DNA from: CAYQQQ01 sp964420125
GTDB taxonomy: Bacteria > Actinomycetota > Acidimicrobiia > Acidimicrobiales > Microtrichaceae
Assembly: GCA_964420125.1 (NCBI GenBank)
Contig: CAYQQQ010000021.1
Span: forward strand, 1-64,000
DNA: 64,000 nt
Direction: 5' to 3'
The position numbers and the translations under genes are program-made. Below, piece after piece: positions 1-8,811 of this stretch. The notes under the pieces are model-generated. The model was not told where the DNA came from, did not search any database, and saw only the letters and a list, made by a program, of their open reading frames with translations. Positions within the stretch are counted from its first letter, which is position 1. Each line of letters starts with the position of its first letter.

Positions 1-129
1 CGCCGCCTTTTCGGTGCCCCGGGCGGGCACCCGGCCCTCCGCACACCCCCGCCCCCCCCCCACCGGGGGGCCCCTGCCCCACGGCGGCGGTGTCGCTGTT
101 GCCCCGGCGGGTCGCGCGCACGGGTCGCG

Positions 130-178
130 CAACTGTCAGGTGTGAGCCCCGCGGGTGTGGTGCCACACCGGACAGTTG
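130..178. repeat. Inverted repeat in non-coding leader
   Basis: The first 240 bases hold no convincing gene. Arms at 130-144 and 164-178 pair at 14 of 15 positions (CAACTGTC-GGTGTG type) around a 19-nt loop. A looser look-alike, with AACTGGCA followed by GTGTGAG and a TGCCAG partner, sits at 25111-25154. It could be a terminator of an unseen upstream gene or a small palindromic repeat. Only the pairing is seen; the role is inferred. Confidence 0.45.
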
Positions 179-240
179 GGGAAGGGCGGACGGCGAGGGG
201 TCGGGTGCGGGCACCATCGGGTTCGGGCCATGATGCGCCG

Positions 241-1050
241 ATGACCGACGACCGCTACGCCGAGTTCCCCGACCTCCGCTTCGATCGCCCCTCGGACGGT
301 GTGCTGCGCATCACCCTCGACGCCCCCGGGCTCAACGCCGTGGACCGCGACGTCCACCGCCAGCTGGCGGACGTGTGGTTGGCGGTGGACCGCGACCCGG
401 ACACCGCGGCGGCGCTGTTGCAGGGCGCCGGCAAGGGGTTCTCCGCCGGCGGGAGCTTCGAGCTGCTGGATGAGATGATCGACGACTGGGCCGCCCGCAC
501 CGTGGTGCTGCGCGAAGCGAGAGACCTCGTCTTCAACGTCATCGACTGCTCCAAGCCCATCGTGTCGGCCATCCACGGCCCGGCAGTGGGGGCGGGCCTC
601 GTCGCGGCGCTGCTGGCCGACGTGTCGGTCGCCGCCAAGGGGGCCAAGATCATCGACGGCCACACTCGGCTCGGGGTGGCGGCCGGCGATCACGCGGCGG
701 TGTGCTGGCCCCTGCTGTGCGGCATGGCCAAGGCCAAGTACCACCTGCTCACCTGCGAGCCCCTCACCGGCGAGGAGGCCGAGCGGATCGGCCTCGTGTC
801 GGTGTGCGTGGAGGACGACCAGGTGCACGCCAAGGCCCTCGAGGTCGCCGAGTCGCTGGCCGGAGGTTCCGCTTCGGCAATCCGCTGGACCAAGCACGCC
901 CTCAACAACTGGTACCGGGACCACAGCTCGATCTTCGACGCGTCCTGGGGCCTGGAGTTCTACGGCTTCGGGGGGCCGGATGTGAGGGAGGGCCTGGCCT
1001 CCCACCGCGAGAAGCGCGCTCCTCGCTTCTCGGGCCCCACCAGCGAGTGA
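241..1050 (+). CDS. Enoyl-CoA hydratase/isomerase family protein (crotonase)
   Basis: A 269-residue crotonase-fold protein, expected to act on a CoA thioester in the cytoplasm, for example by hydrating an enoyl-CoA in fatty-acid or steroid breakdown. The oxyanion-hole stretch GKGFSAGGSFELL (about residues 61-73) and the second conserved segment IHGPAVGAGLVAALLADVSV (about 111-130) are clear. The glutamates of true hydratases are not obvious: the second active-site region reads HTRLGVAAGDHA, as in several non-hydratase members. The start is the ATG at 241, the last start before the conserved core; the frame is open further upstream but without family sequence. It is followed after 42 bases by a dihydropteroate-synthase-like gene. 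Substrate unknown. Confidence 0.85.
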   Translation: MTDDRYAEFPDLRFDRPSDGVLRITLDAPGLNAVDRDVHRQLADVWLAVDRDPDTAAALLQGAGKGFSAGGSFELLDEMIDDWAARTVVLREARDLVFNVIDCSKPIVSAIHGPAVGAGLVAALLADVSVAAKGAKIIDGHTRLGVAAGDHAAVCWPLLCGMAKAKYHLLTCEPLTGEEAERIGLVSVCVEDDQVHAKALEVAESLAGGSASAIRWTKHALNNWYRDHSSIFDASWGLEFYGFGGPDVREGLASHREKRAPRFSGPTSE

Positions 1051-1092
1051 CCGACGCCCGGAGCCGCCGTGCCGCTGGGTACGCTCCGGCAG

Positions 1093-1956
1093 ATGCCGTC
1101 CCGAGGTGCTGCCGTCACCCCGCTGATCATGGGGGTCCTCAACGCCTCCCTCGACTCGCTCACCGGCGGTGTCGACGCTGCCGGTGCGGCGGCGCTGGCG
1201 GTGGAGATGGTCGCCGGGGGCGCGGCCGTGCTCGACATCGGGGGCCAGTCGCTGCGCACCGACCAGCGGGAGATCACCGTCGCCGAGGAGCTGGACAGGG
1301 TGGAGCCGGTCATCGAGGCGGTGAAGGAGGCGTGCCCGACCACGACGATCTCGTCGGACACGTACCGGGCGGCGGTGGCCGCCCGCACCCTCGAGCTGGG
1401 CGCCACCCTGGTGAACGACCCCTCCGGCCTGATCGACCCCGGCATGGTCGAGGTGGTGGCGGCCAGCGGAGCCGACCTGGTGCTCGCCTACAGCAGGGCC
1501 ACGCCCAAGGTCCGCATGACCAGGGCCCAGCTCGTCGACGACGTCGTGGCCGACGGCATCGCCTTCCTCTCCGATCGCCTGGAGCAGCTGGAGGTGGGCG
1601 GCGTGGATCGCCGGCGGGTGGTCGTGGACATCGGGCCCGACCTCGGGAAGTCGCCGGAGCAGACCATCGCGGTGCTCCGCCAGGCGGCGGCGATGCGTCG
1701 GGCCCTGGGTGGCGTGCGGATGCTGTTCGCCGTGTCGCGCAAGGACTTCATCGGGGCGCTGGTGGAACGCACCCCTGCTCGGCGAGGCCCGGGCACCTTC
1801 GGCGCCCTCGCCGCCATCGACTTCCGCGACGGCGACATGGTCCGGGTGCACGACGTCGGAGGGACCGCCGACTTCTTCGCCGTGCGCGCCGCCCTGCTCG
1901 ACGGCTGGGAAGGGGAGCTCGACCTCCCCGAGCACGTCCGCTACGAGGCCCCCTGA
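1093..1956 (+). CDS. Dihydropteroate synthase-like protein (divergent FolP paralogue)
   Basis: A 287-residue TIM-barrel protein of the pterin-binding family. The order of DHPS landmarks is kept: MGVLNASLDSLTGG for the usual MGILNVTPDSF, LDIGGQSLR for IGGESTRP, SSDTYRAAVA, NDPSG, SRKDFIGAL near the end and the terminal RVHDV. Several residues that hold pterin in real DHPS are replaced: the PDSFSDGG loop is SLDSLTGG, and the phosphate/pABA loop ESTRPG is QSLRTD. It may therefore be a second, non-canonical copy, as mycobacteria have beside FolP1, and not the folate enzyme. A GTG at 1069 in the same frame is an alternative start; the ATG at 1093 leaves a short natural N-terminus. It converges with the next gene, only 6 bases apart. 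Confidence 0.7.
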   Translation: MPSRGAAVTPLIMGVLNASLDSLTGGVDAAGAAALAVEMVAGGAAVLDIGGQSLRTDQREITVAEELDRVEPVIEAVKEACPTTTISSDTYRAAVAARTLELGATLVNDPSGLIDPGMVEVVAASGADLVLAYSRATPKVRMTRAQLVDDVVADGIAFLSDRLEQLEVGGVDRRRVVVDIGPDLGKSPEQTIAVLRQAAAMRRALGGVRMLFAVSRKDFIGALVERTPARRGPGTFGALAAIDFRDGDMVRVHDVGGTADFFAVRAALLDGWEGELDLPEHVRYEAP

Positions 1957-1962
1957 CAGGGG

Positions 1963-2835
1963 TCAGGCGCCGGCCACGTCGGGGAGGCCGATCGGGTTGG
2001 GGAAGGGCAGCCAGCCCGATGCCACCACCGCGGCCGCCAGGGGGATGAGGCCGTCGCGCAGCGCCTCGCGCCCCGTCTCCCCGAGCGCCACGTAGGGCGC
2101 GGCTGCCAGCTCGTCGGTGCGGTCCTCGATGTGGTCGTGGAACCGCCGTCCCTGCTCGGTGAGGCCGCCGCCGGCAAGGAGGAGGCCCGCCCCGGTGAGG
2201 GTGGCGACGGCGTCGCTCCACGCGTCGTCGCTCCAGCCGCGCGCCGCCTGCAACGGCTCGGGGTCCTCGCATCGTCGCGCCGCCGCCAGCACGTGGGGTT
2301 CGCAGCCGCCCAGCCCCTCGGAGACCAGCACCGCCACGTGCCCGTCGCCCCGGTGCTCCCGCATGGTGGTGCACATCTGCCACAGGTCTGCCACCGGATC
2401 CTCGAACGGGATGACCTCGCGGTTGGCGGCGAACAGGGGGCGTCCCGTGGGATCCGCAGCCTCGACGGCTCGGTCGAGCACCCCCTGCAACCGCTCCGCC
2501 GTGGCTTCGAGGGAGCCCTCCTCGCCGTCGAGGCATCGTCGCAGGGCATCGGCCGCGGCTGCGGCCCGTGCCTCGACGGCCACCTCGGGCGCGGCGAAGT
2601 CCCAGGCGTCGGGCAGGGCCCGCGCCACCATCGAGGGCTCGAAGTTGGCGAACGCCGCCACCACGACCCCGGGGCCGACCGGCCCCAGCGGTGCGCTGCG
2701 GCAGGCGAAGTACCCCATCCAGAAGCCCCGGTACCCGGCCGCCTTCGCGGCGTCGCGGCACGACGGCGCGAAGTAGGTCACGGCGTGCACGGTCTCGATG
2801 AGGTGCCACAGGTCTCGGGCTTCGCCAGGTTCCAT
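1963..2835 (-). CDS. SCO6745 family protein
   Basis: A 290-residue protein of the actinobacterial SCO6745 family (all-helical, sometimes described as having a helix-turn-helix). The family start, in which an N-terminal helix is followed by HAVTYFAPSCRDAAKAAGYRG, and the segment GYFACRSAPLGPVGPGVVVAAFANF are typical. The C-terminal third (GLTEQGRRFHDHIEDRTDELAAAPY) looks like the winged-helix/MarR-like end of the family. An ATG 18 bases upstream (2853) is possible; the chosen start gives MEPGEARDLW, where the family alignment begins. No enzyme activity is established. A second paralogue lies at 25182-25904. Confidence 0.75.
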   Translation of the reverse strand: MEPGEARDLWHLIETVHAVTYFAPSCRDAAKAAGYRGFWMGYFACRSAPLGPVGPGVVVAAFANFEPSMVARALPDAWDFAAPEVAVEARAAAAADALRRCLDGEEGSLEATAERLQGVLDRAVEAADPTGRPLFAANREVIPFEDPVADLWQMCTTMREHRGDGHVAVLVSEGLGGCEPHVLAAARRCEDPEPLQAARGWSDDAWSDAVATLTGAGLLLAGGGLTEQGRRFHDHIEDRTDELAAAPYVALGETGREALRDGLIPLAAAVVASGWLPFPNPIGLPDVAGA

Positions 2836-2905
2836 CCCGACATCCTTGCCCACGGGCTGACCCGGCCGCGGACCGGGCGACCGCAGCCGCGCCGAGGCCG
2901 GGTGT

Positions 2906-2918
2906 TACGTTCCGCTGA
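2906..2918 (+). promoter_or_regulatory. -10 box of a leaderless promoter for the O-methyltransferase
   Basis: TACGTT at 2906-2911 is followed by six bases and then the ATG at 2918, the geometry expected when transcription starts on the A of the start codon. No Shine-Dalgarno sequence precedes the ATG. The same arrangement recurs at several single-gene promoters in the window. Confidence 0.5.
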
Positions 2919-3577
2919 TGGCCGGCAAGGGCATCACCATGACCGACGAGCTGCGCGCCTACCTGGTCGCCCACAGCGATCCACCCCGCAGCGACGTGCA
3001 CCAGCGGCTCGTCGCCGCCACCAGGGAGGCGGCCGGCGACCTGTCGATCATGCAGGTGGCCGAGGAGCAGGGGCCCTGGCTCACCTTCACCGTCGCCTCG
3101 CTGGGCGCCACCCGCGCTGTCGAGGTGGGCACCTTCACCGGCTACTCGGCGCTGTGCATCGCCGAGGGCCTCTCCGCCGATGGCCGCCTCACCTGCTTCG
3201 ACATCGCCCCCGACTGGGTCGACGTGGGGCGCCCGTTCTGGGAGGAGGCCGGCGTGGCCGAGCGCATCGAGGTGGTGATCGGCCCCGCCCTGGAGACCCT
3301 CGGTGGCCTGGGTGATGAGCCGCTCGACTTCGTGTTCCTCGACGCCGACAAGGAGAGCTACGCCGCCTACTACGAGCTGTTGTTGCCGAAGGTCCGACCC
3401 GGCGGACTGGTCGTGGCCGACAACACCCTGTGGTCGGGCAACGTCGCCGACCCCGACCAGCGCGACGAGTGGACCGAGGTCATCCGCACGTACAACGCCA
3501 TGGTGGCCGCCGATGCGCGGGTGGACGCCCTCCTGCTCAACGTGGGCGACGGTCTGATGGTGGCTCGCAAGCGCTGA
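2918..3577 (+). CDS. Class I SAM-dependent O-methyltransferase (caffeoyl-CoA OMT family)
   Basis: A 219-residue cytosolic methyltransferase of the divalent-metal-dependent family 3. SAM motif I is VEVGTFTGYSALCIAEGL (about residues 68-85). The metal/catalytic motif FLDADKESYAAYYELLLPKV (about 140-160) and VVADNTLWSGNVADP (about 165-180) match the D-x4-K and D-N residues of the family. The length is normal. The start ATG lies six bases after a TACGTT box, suggesting leaderless transcription. The gene stands alone; the natural acceptor, usually a catechol, cannot be read from the sequence. Confidence 0.88.
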   Translation: MAGKGITMTDELRAYLVAHSDPPRSDVHQRLVAATREAAGDLSIMQVAEEQGPWLTFTVASLGATRAVEVGTFTGYSALCIAEGLSADGRLTCFDIAPDWVDVGRPFWEEAGVAERIEVVIGPALETLGGLGDEPLDFVFLDADKESYAAYYELLLPKVRPGGLVVADNTLWSGNVADPDQRDEWTEVIRTYNAMVAADARVDALLLNVGDGLMVARKR

Positions 3578-3584
3578 CCCCGGC

Positions 3585-3643
3585 CCCCGCTTCTGTACGT
3601 CCTCACGCACACCCCCCGTGCGCCGCAGCGGACAGAAGCGGGG
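3585..3643. repeat. Hairpin repeat, family 2 (copy 1)
   Basis: Perfect 12-bp arms, CCCCGCTTCTGT at 3585-3596 and its complement at 3632-3643, enclose a 35-nt loop containing CGCACACCC. The same loop core appears, on the opposite strand, in hairpins at 25917-25975 and about 25985-26035. It lies 7 bases after the methyltransferase stop and could also act as its terminator. Confidence 0.6.
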
Positions 3644-3715
3644 TGGGGGGGTCGAGGGGGACGGATCGGAGGTCCCCGGCTTTCTGCCACCGCTGGATGC
3701 GGGGCAGCATGTGGC

Positions 3716-5671
3716 GTGCTGCTCGAGCCCCTGGACATCGGACCGCTGACCGCCCGCAACCGGCTCGTGTTCGGTTCACACGAGACGAACCTCGGTCGTC
3801 GTCGGGGCATCAGCGAGCGCCACGTCGCCTACTACGAGCGCCGGGCTGAGGGGGGTGCCGGCCTGATCGTCGTCGAGGACGCCTCCGTGCACCCCTCCGA
3901 CTGGCCCTACGAGCGGGCGCCGCTGGCTGCCGAGTGCGCCGAGGGTTGGGCGGCGGTGGCCGAGGCGTGCCACGAGCACGGAACCCTCGTGCTGGCAGGG
4001 CTGGGTCACGCCGGCGGTCAGGGCACCTCCCACTGGTCCCAGCGCGAGCTCTGGGCACCCAGCCGGGTCCCCGAGGTCAACACCAGGGAGGTCCCCAAGT
4101 GGATGGAGGCCGAGGACGTCGCCGCAGTGCTCGACGGGTTCGCCGCCGCAGCCCGCAGCGCGGTGGAGGCCGGATGCGACGGGGTCGAGGTCAACGCCGG
4201 TCAGCACTCCATGGTGCGGCAGTTCCTCTCGGGGCTCACCAACCAACGCGACGACGAGTGGGGCGTCGAGCGCACCCTCTTCGCCAGCCGGGTGCTGGAG
4301 GTGGTCCGAGAGGCGGTCGGAACGGACGCCGTGGTGGGGTTGCGGCTGAGCTGCGACGAGCTGGCGCCCTGGGCGGGCATCACCCCGGAGGCCGCCACCG
4401 GTCTCGCTGCCGAGCTCGCCTCGCTCGAGCTCGGCAGCCGAGGCATCGACCTGCTCACCGTGGTTCGGGGCTCGATCTACTCGGTGGGGGCGACCCGCCC
4501 CGACGGGCACACCGCGCCGGGGTTCAACCTGGACCTGGCCGGTGCCGTGCGCACTGCGGTGCGCGAGGCGGTGGGCGGCCGCGTGGCGGTGGTGGCCCAG
4601 GGCTCGATCGTGGAGGTCGACCAGGCCGAGTGGGCGCTGGCGGAAGGTCGCGCCGACGCGGTGGAGATGACCCGCGCGCAGATCGCCGATGCCCGGCTCG
4701 GCCTCAAGCTGGCGGAGGGGGAACCGGGGCGCATCCGCCCCTGCGTGCTGTGCAACCAGGCATGCGCGGTGCGCGACAACCGCAACCCGATCGTGAGCTG
4801 CGTGGCCGATCCGTTCAGCGGACACGAGACCACCGACATCCCGGTGCTGCAACGGGCGCCCCGTCCGGTCGAGGTGCTGGTGGTCGGAGGGGGTCCCGCA
4901 GGGCTCGAGGCTGCGAGGGTGGCGGCCTTGCGTGGTCACCGGGTGCGCCTCGTGGAGCGCGACGACCGCCTGGGCGGGATGGCGCGCACGGTGGCGCGGC
5001 TGCCGGGACGGGAGCGCTTCGACCGACTGGCCGACTGGCTGACCGACGAGTGCCGTCGCCGCGGGGTGGACGTGGTGACCTGCCACGAGGTGGATCCGTT
5101 GGAGGCCGCGGCCGCAGCCCACCTGATCGTCGCCACCGGGGCCCGGGCAGGGGAACCGGCCTATCGCGTCACCGCGTCGGCCACGGTGCGCGCTGCGGAG
5201 GCGGTCCTGGCGGACCCCGCCTCGCTGCCGGAGGGGGGCGTCCTGGTGTGGGATCCCATCGGCGGTCCGATCGGGGTGGGGGTGGCGGAGCTGCTGGCCG
5301 GGACGGGGCGTCACGAGGTGCACCTGGCCACACCCGACTGGATCGTGGGCTCCGAGCTGGCCCGGGCGGGCGACCTCGGCCCGGCCAACGCCCGCCTGGC
5401 CCAGCGCGGGGTGCAGCTGCACCGTCGCTGCACCCTGGAGGTGGTGAAGAAGGCACAGGCCGTCCTGGCGGACCGCTTCAGCGACGCCACCACGGCGGTG
5501 GACGTGCGGTGCGTCGTCGACGCCGGGCACCGGCTGCCCGACGACGTCCTGTTCCACGCCGTGGCCGAGCGCCTCGGTCACCGCCCGCTGCACGCCGGGG
5601 ACTCGGTCGCCCCCCGCAGCGTGCTGGAGGCCGTCCTCGAGGGCCGGCGCCGGGCGCTCGAGCTGGGTTGA
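3716..5671 (+). CDS. FadH/Old Yellow Enzyme family oxidoreductase, mycofactocin-system type 1
   Basis: A 651-residue iron-sulfur flavoprotein with the 2,4-dienoyl-CoA reductase layout: an N-terminal FMN-binding OYE barrel (1 to about 330), a [4Fe-4S] site at Cys343, Cys346, Cys350 and Cys362 (C-x2-C-x3-C-x11-C), then a FAD/NAD(P)-binding half opening with VEVLVVGGGPAGLEAARVAA. FadH-like enzymes pass NAD(P)H electrons through FAD and the cluster to FMN and reduce an unsaturated substrate. Two subfamilies of this kind are known companions of mycofactocin genes, and this window carries both (see 9255-11204). The start is GTG at 3716, giving VLLEPLDIGPLTARNRLVFG as in family members. Physiological substrate unknown. 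Confidence 0.82.
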   Translation: MLLEPLDIGPLTARNRLVFGSHETNLGRRRGISERHVAYYERRAEGGAGLIVVEDASVHPSDWPYERAPLAAECAEGWAAVAEACHEHGTLVLAGLGHAGGQGTSHWSQRELWAPSRVPEVNTREVPKWMEAEDVAAVLDGFAAAARSAVEAGCDGVEVNAGQHSMVRQFLSGLTNQRDDEWGVERTLFASRVLEVVREAVGTDAVVGLRLSCDELAPWAGITPEAATGLAAELASLELGSRGIDLLTVVRGSIYSVGATRPDGHTAPGFNLDLAGAVRTAVREAVGGRVAVVAQGSIVEVDQAEWALAEGRADAVEMTRAQIADARLGLKLAEGEPGRIRPCVLCNQACAVRDNRNPIVSCVADPFSGHETTDIPVLQRAPRPVEVLVVGGGPAGLEAARVAALRGHRVRLVERDDRLGGMARTVARLPGRERFDRLADWLTDECRRRGVDVVTCHEVDPLEAAAAAHLIVATGARAGEPAYRVTASATVRAAEAVLADPASLPEGGVLVWDPIGGPIGVGVAELLAGTGRHEVHLATPDWIVGSELARAGDLGPANARLAQRGVQLHRRCTLEVVKKAQAVLADRFSDATTAVDVRCVVDAGHRLPDDVLFHAVAERLGHRPLHAGDSVAPRSVLEAVLEGRRRALELG

Positions 5672-5781
5672 GGCTGCACGCTGCGGCCCCCTGGGTGGGT
5701 GGTTCGTCGCCACCCCGCGGCCTGGGGTACCGTCGGGGGAAAAGCGTCAGGGCGCCTGAGCGACACACAAGGGGGTGTGGA

Positions 5782-7698
5782 GTGCCCGAGCAGACCACCA
5801 ACGGTGATGGTCCCACCAAGCCATCCGAGCAGATCACCGACGTCGTGATCCGACTCGCCGGTGACTCCGGCGACGGGATGCAGCTCACCGGCAACCAGTT
5901 CACCGCCGTGAGCGCGCTGGCCGGAAACGACCTCGCCACGCTGCCCGACTTCCCCGCCGAGATCCGGGCCCCAGCCGGCACGCTGCCCGGCGTGTCGGCG
6001 TTCCAGGTCCACATCTCCTCCGAGGACATCGCCACCCCGGGCGACGCCGCCGACGTGCTGGTGGCCATGAACCCCGCCGCGCTGCGCTCTGAGCTGCCGA
6101 AGATCCGCTCGGACGCCCTCGTGATCGTGAACGTCGACGGCTTCGGCGAACGGGAGCTGGAGAAGGCCGGCTACGACGCCAACCCGCTCGAGGACGGCAG
6201 CCTGGACGACTACGAGGTCGTCGAGGTGCCGATGACCACCCTCACGGTGACCCGTGTGAAGGAGCTGGGCGTCAAGGGCCGCGATGCCGAGCGCTCGAAG
6301 AACTTCTTCGCCCTCGGCCTGCTGTGCTGGATGTACAGCCGCAACCCGGCCGACATCCGCGCCTGGATCGAGGACCGCTTCTCCTCCGACGACCTGGTGA
6401 AGCGGTCCAACCTGACGGCGTTCGAGGTGGGCTACTCCTTCGGCGAGACCACCGAGCTGATCCCCGTCACCCGCACGGTGGCCCCCGTGGAGCGGCCGCC
6501 GGGCACCTACCGCAACATCAACGGCAACACGGGCATGGCATGGGGGATCGTGGCCTCGGCGCAGCTCTCCGGGCTGCCCGTGTTCCTCGGCTCCTACCCC
6601 ATCACGCCCGCTTCGGACATCCTCCACGAGCTGTCCAAGCACTACCGCTCCGGGGTGCGCACCTTCCAGGCCGAGGACGAGATCGCCGCGGTGGCGTCCT
6701 CGGTGGGCGCGGCCTTCGCCGGCCACCTCGCCTGGACCACCACCTCGGGCCCCGGTCTGGCGCTCAAGGCGGAGACCATCGGTCTGGCGGTCTCGCTGGA
6801 GCTGCCCCTGGTGATCGTCGACGTGCAGCGCGGCGGGCCCTCCACCGGGCTGCCCACCAAGACCGAGCAGTCGGACCTGCTCCAGGCGATGTTCGGCCGT
6901 CACGGCGAGTCGCCGCTGCCGGTGATCGCCGCGTCCCGACCGGCGGACACCTTCGAGTGCGCCATAGAGGCGGCCCGCATCGCCATCCGGTACCGCACAC
7001 CGGTGATCCTGCTCTCCGACGGCTACCTGGCCAACAGCTCGGAGCCGTGGTGCATGCCGGAGGTCGAGTCGCTCCCCGACCTCTCCACCACCTTCGCCAC
7101 CGAGACGAACCACGTCGGCGACGACGGCACCGCCGAGTTCTGGCCGTTCCTCCGCGATCCCGAGACGCTGGCACGGCCGTGGGCGGTTCCGGGCACGCCC
7201 GGCCTCGAGCACCGCATCGGCGGCATCGAGAAGGCGGACGGCTCCGGGGAGATCTCCTACGACCCCGACAACCACCAGCGCATGACCGATCTGCGGGCGG
7301 CCAAGGTGGCGGCGGTGGCCGACACCTACGGCCCGCTGCGCTTCACCGGCGACACCGAGGACGGCGACGTCCTCGTGGTCGGGTGGGGATCGACCTGGGG
7401 TGCGATCGCCACGGCGGTCGAGCGGGTGCGGGAGACCGGCGCCAAGGCCGCCCACCTCCACATCCGCCACCTCAACCCCTTCCCGAAGGGGCTGGGCGAG
7501 GTGCTGCACCGGTTCCCCAGCGTGCTGGTGCCCGAGATGAACCTGGGCCAGCTGGCGCTGCTCCTGCGTGCCGAGTACCTGGTCGATGCCCAGTCGCTCA
7601 CCAAGGTGGCCGGGCTCCCCTTCACCGCGGGAGAGATCGAGGTGGAGATCCACAAGCTGCTCGGCTCGGCCGGCGCCAACGGCGGAGGTGCACGATGA
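5782..7698 (+). CDS. korA: 2-oxoacid:ferredoxin oxidoreductase subunit alpha (KorA-like, gamma-alpha fusion)
   Basis: A 638-residue subunit of a CoA-dependent 2-oxoacid:ferredoxin oxidoreductase, most likely 2-oxoglutarate, converting it to succinyl-CoA, CO2 and reduced ferredoxin. The N-terminal gamma domain is fused (VVIRLAGDSGDGMQLTGNQF near residue 20), followed by the alpha pyrimidine-binding domain (FLGSYPITPASDILHELS, about 273-290) and TFQAEDEIAAVASSVGAA. Fused gamma-alpha plus a separate beta subunit is the arrangement of the aerobic mycobacterial enzyme. The GTG start at 5782 gives an MPEQTTNG terminus; a TACCGT box at 5728-5733 is a plausible promoter. Its stop overlaps the korB start (ATGA). 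Confidence 0.9.
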   Translation: MPEQTTNGDGPTKPSEQITDVVIRLAGDSGDGMQLTGNQFTAVSALAGNDLATLPDFPAEIRAPAGTLPGVSAFQVHISSEDIATPGDAADVLVAMNPAALRSELPKIRSDALVIVNVDGFGERELEKAGYDANPLEDGSLDDYEVVEVPMTTLTVTRVKELGVKGRDAERSKNFFALGLLCWMYSRNPADIRAWIEDRFSSDDLVKRSNLTAFEVGYSFGETTELIPVTRTVAPVERPPGTYRNINGNTGMAWGIVASAQLSGLPVFLGSYPITPASDILHELSKHYRSGVRTFQAEDEIAAVASSVGAAFAGHLAWTTTSGPGLALKAETIGLAVSLELPLVIVDVQRGGPSTGLPTKTEQSDLLQAMFGRHGESPLPVIAASRPADTFECAIEAARIAIRYRTPVILLSDGYLANSSEPWCMPEVESLPDLSTTFATETNHVGDDGTAEFWPFLRDPETLARPWAVPGTPGLEHRIGGIEKADGSGEISYDPDNHQRMTDLRAAKVAAVADTYGPLRFTGDTEDGDVLVVGWGSTWGAIATAVERVRETGAKAAHLHIRHLNPFPKGLGEVLHRFPSVLVPEMNLGQLALLLRAEYLVDAQSLTKVAGLPFTAGEIEVEIHKLLGSAGANGGGAR

Positions 7699-8711
7699 CC
7701 ACGACCCCGGTGGAGATCCCCACCACCACCCGCGCCGACTGGCAGAGCGACATGGAGGTCCGGTGGTGCCCGGGCTGCGGTGACTACTCGATCCTCGCCG
7801 CCCTGCAGTTCGCCCTGCCGGACATGGGCGTCCGACGCGAGGACGTCGTGGTGGTGGGCGGCATCGGCTGCGCCGCCCGCTTCCCGTACTACATGAACAC
7901 CTACGGCATCCACGGCATCCACGGCCGGGCTCCGGCCATCGCCACCGGGGTCGCCATGGCCAACCCGGACCTGTCGGTGTTCGTGATCGGCGGCGACGGC
8001 GATCTGCTGTCGATCGGCGGCAACCACCTGCTGCACGCCCTGCGCCGCAACGTCAACCTCACGATCCTGCTGTTCAACAACCGGATCTACGGGCTGACCA
8101 AGGGCCAGTACTCGCCGACCTCCGAGCAGGGGAAGGTCACCAAGTCCTCCCCCCGGGGCTCCGAGGACGCCCCGCTGATGCCGCTGTCGGTGGCCCTCGG
8201 CGCGGACGCCACCTTCGTGGCCCGCACCCACGACATGGACCGCCATCACATGGTGGAGGTGTTCAGCCGGGCCCACGCCCACCAGGGCGCGGCCTTCGTG
8301 GAGGTGCTCCAGAACTGCAACGTCTTCAACAACCACGCCTACGAGCAGATCACCGCCAAGTCGAGCCGCGACGAGATGGTCATCCCGCTGCGCCAGGGTG
8401 AGCCGATCCGATTCGGCGCCGAGGGCGAGAAGGGCGTGATCTTCGACCCCAAGAAGGGCGCCGTGGTGGTCGACGTGGCCGATGTGGGCGAGGAGGCGCT
8501 GCTGGTGCACGACGAGACCCGCGACCACCCCTCGGTGGCCTTCGCCCTCAGCCGGCTGTCGCCCAACATGGACGAGCCAACTCCCATGGGGGTGTTCCGG
8601 GCGGTGGAGCGATCCATCTACGGCGAGCGCAATCCGGTGGGCGAGGTGCCCGAGGGCCGGGAGGCGCTGCGAACCCTGCTGCACTCCGGGTCCACCTGGC
8701 AGGTCGACTGA
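7695..8711 (+). CDS. korB: 2-oxoacid:ferredoxin oxidoreductase subunit beta (KorB-like)
   Basis: A 338-residue subunit that carries thiamine diphosphate and a [4Fe-4S] cluster. The TPP motif GGDGDLLSIGG followed by ILLFNNRIYGLT is clear (about residues 98-140). Cluster cysteines are WCPGCGDY (about 24-27), GCAARFPYY, and the later ENCNVFNN-like QNCNVFNN. It is translated in overlap with korA (4 bases), so the two subunits should be made in equal amounts. Reduced ferredoxin produced here could feed the ferredoxin-type proteins elsewhere in the window, which is inference only. Confidence 0.9.
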   Translation: MTTTPVEIPTTTRADWQSDMEVRWCPGCGDYSILAALQFALPDMGVRREDVVVVGGIGCAARFPYYMNTYGIHGIHGRAPAIATGVAMANPDLSVFVIGGDGDLLSIGGNHLLHALRRNVNLTILLFNNRIYGLTKGQYSPTSEQGKVTKSSPRGSEDAPLMPLSVALGADATFVARTHDMDRHHMVEVFSRAHAHQGAAFVEVLQNCNVFNNHAYEQITAKSSRDEMVIPLRQGEPIRFGAEGEKGVIFDPKKGAVVVDVADVGEEALLVHDETRDHPSVAFALSRLSPNMDEPTPMGVFRAVERSIYGERNPVGEVPEGREALRTLLHSGSTWQVD

Positions 8712-8748
8712 CCGGGGCGCGCCCTGTTCCTCGCGGGGAGGGTTCCGG

Positions 8749-8806
8749 TACACTGGCAGCAGGTCGTGCGGCTTGGCGGCCATCGGGGCGAACCGACTCG
8801 TAGGAG
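8749..8806 (+). promoter_or_regulatory. Promoter and ribosome-binding site of the 114-residue gene
   Basis: TACACT at 8749-8754 fits an actinobacterial -10 box. The ATG at 8812 is preceded by AGGAG at about 8803-8807, one of the few strong Shine-Dalgarno sequences in the window, so this gene probably has a leader of about 50 bases. Confidence 0.45.
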
Positions 8807-8811
8807 TCAAC

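Noticed and set aside
136..1935. Very long minus-strand open frames opposite the crotonase and DHPS-like genes, and similar 300-1,400-codon frames elsewhere
   Set aside because: At this GC content the antisense and shifted frames stay open by chance. Their translations are His/Arg/Gly-rich, without family motifs, whereas the opposite frames carry clear domains.
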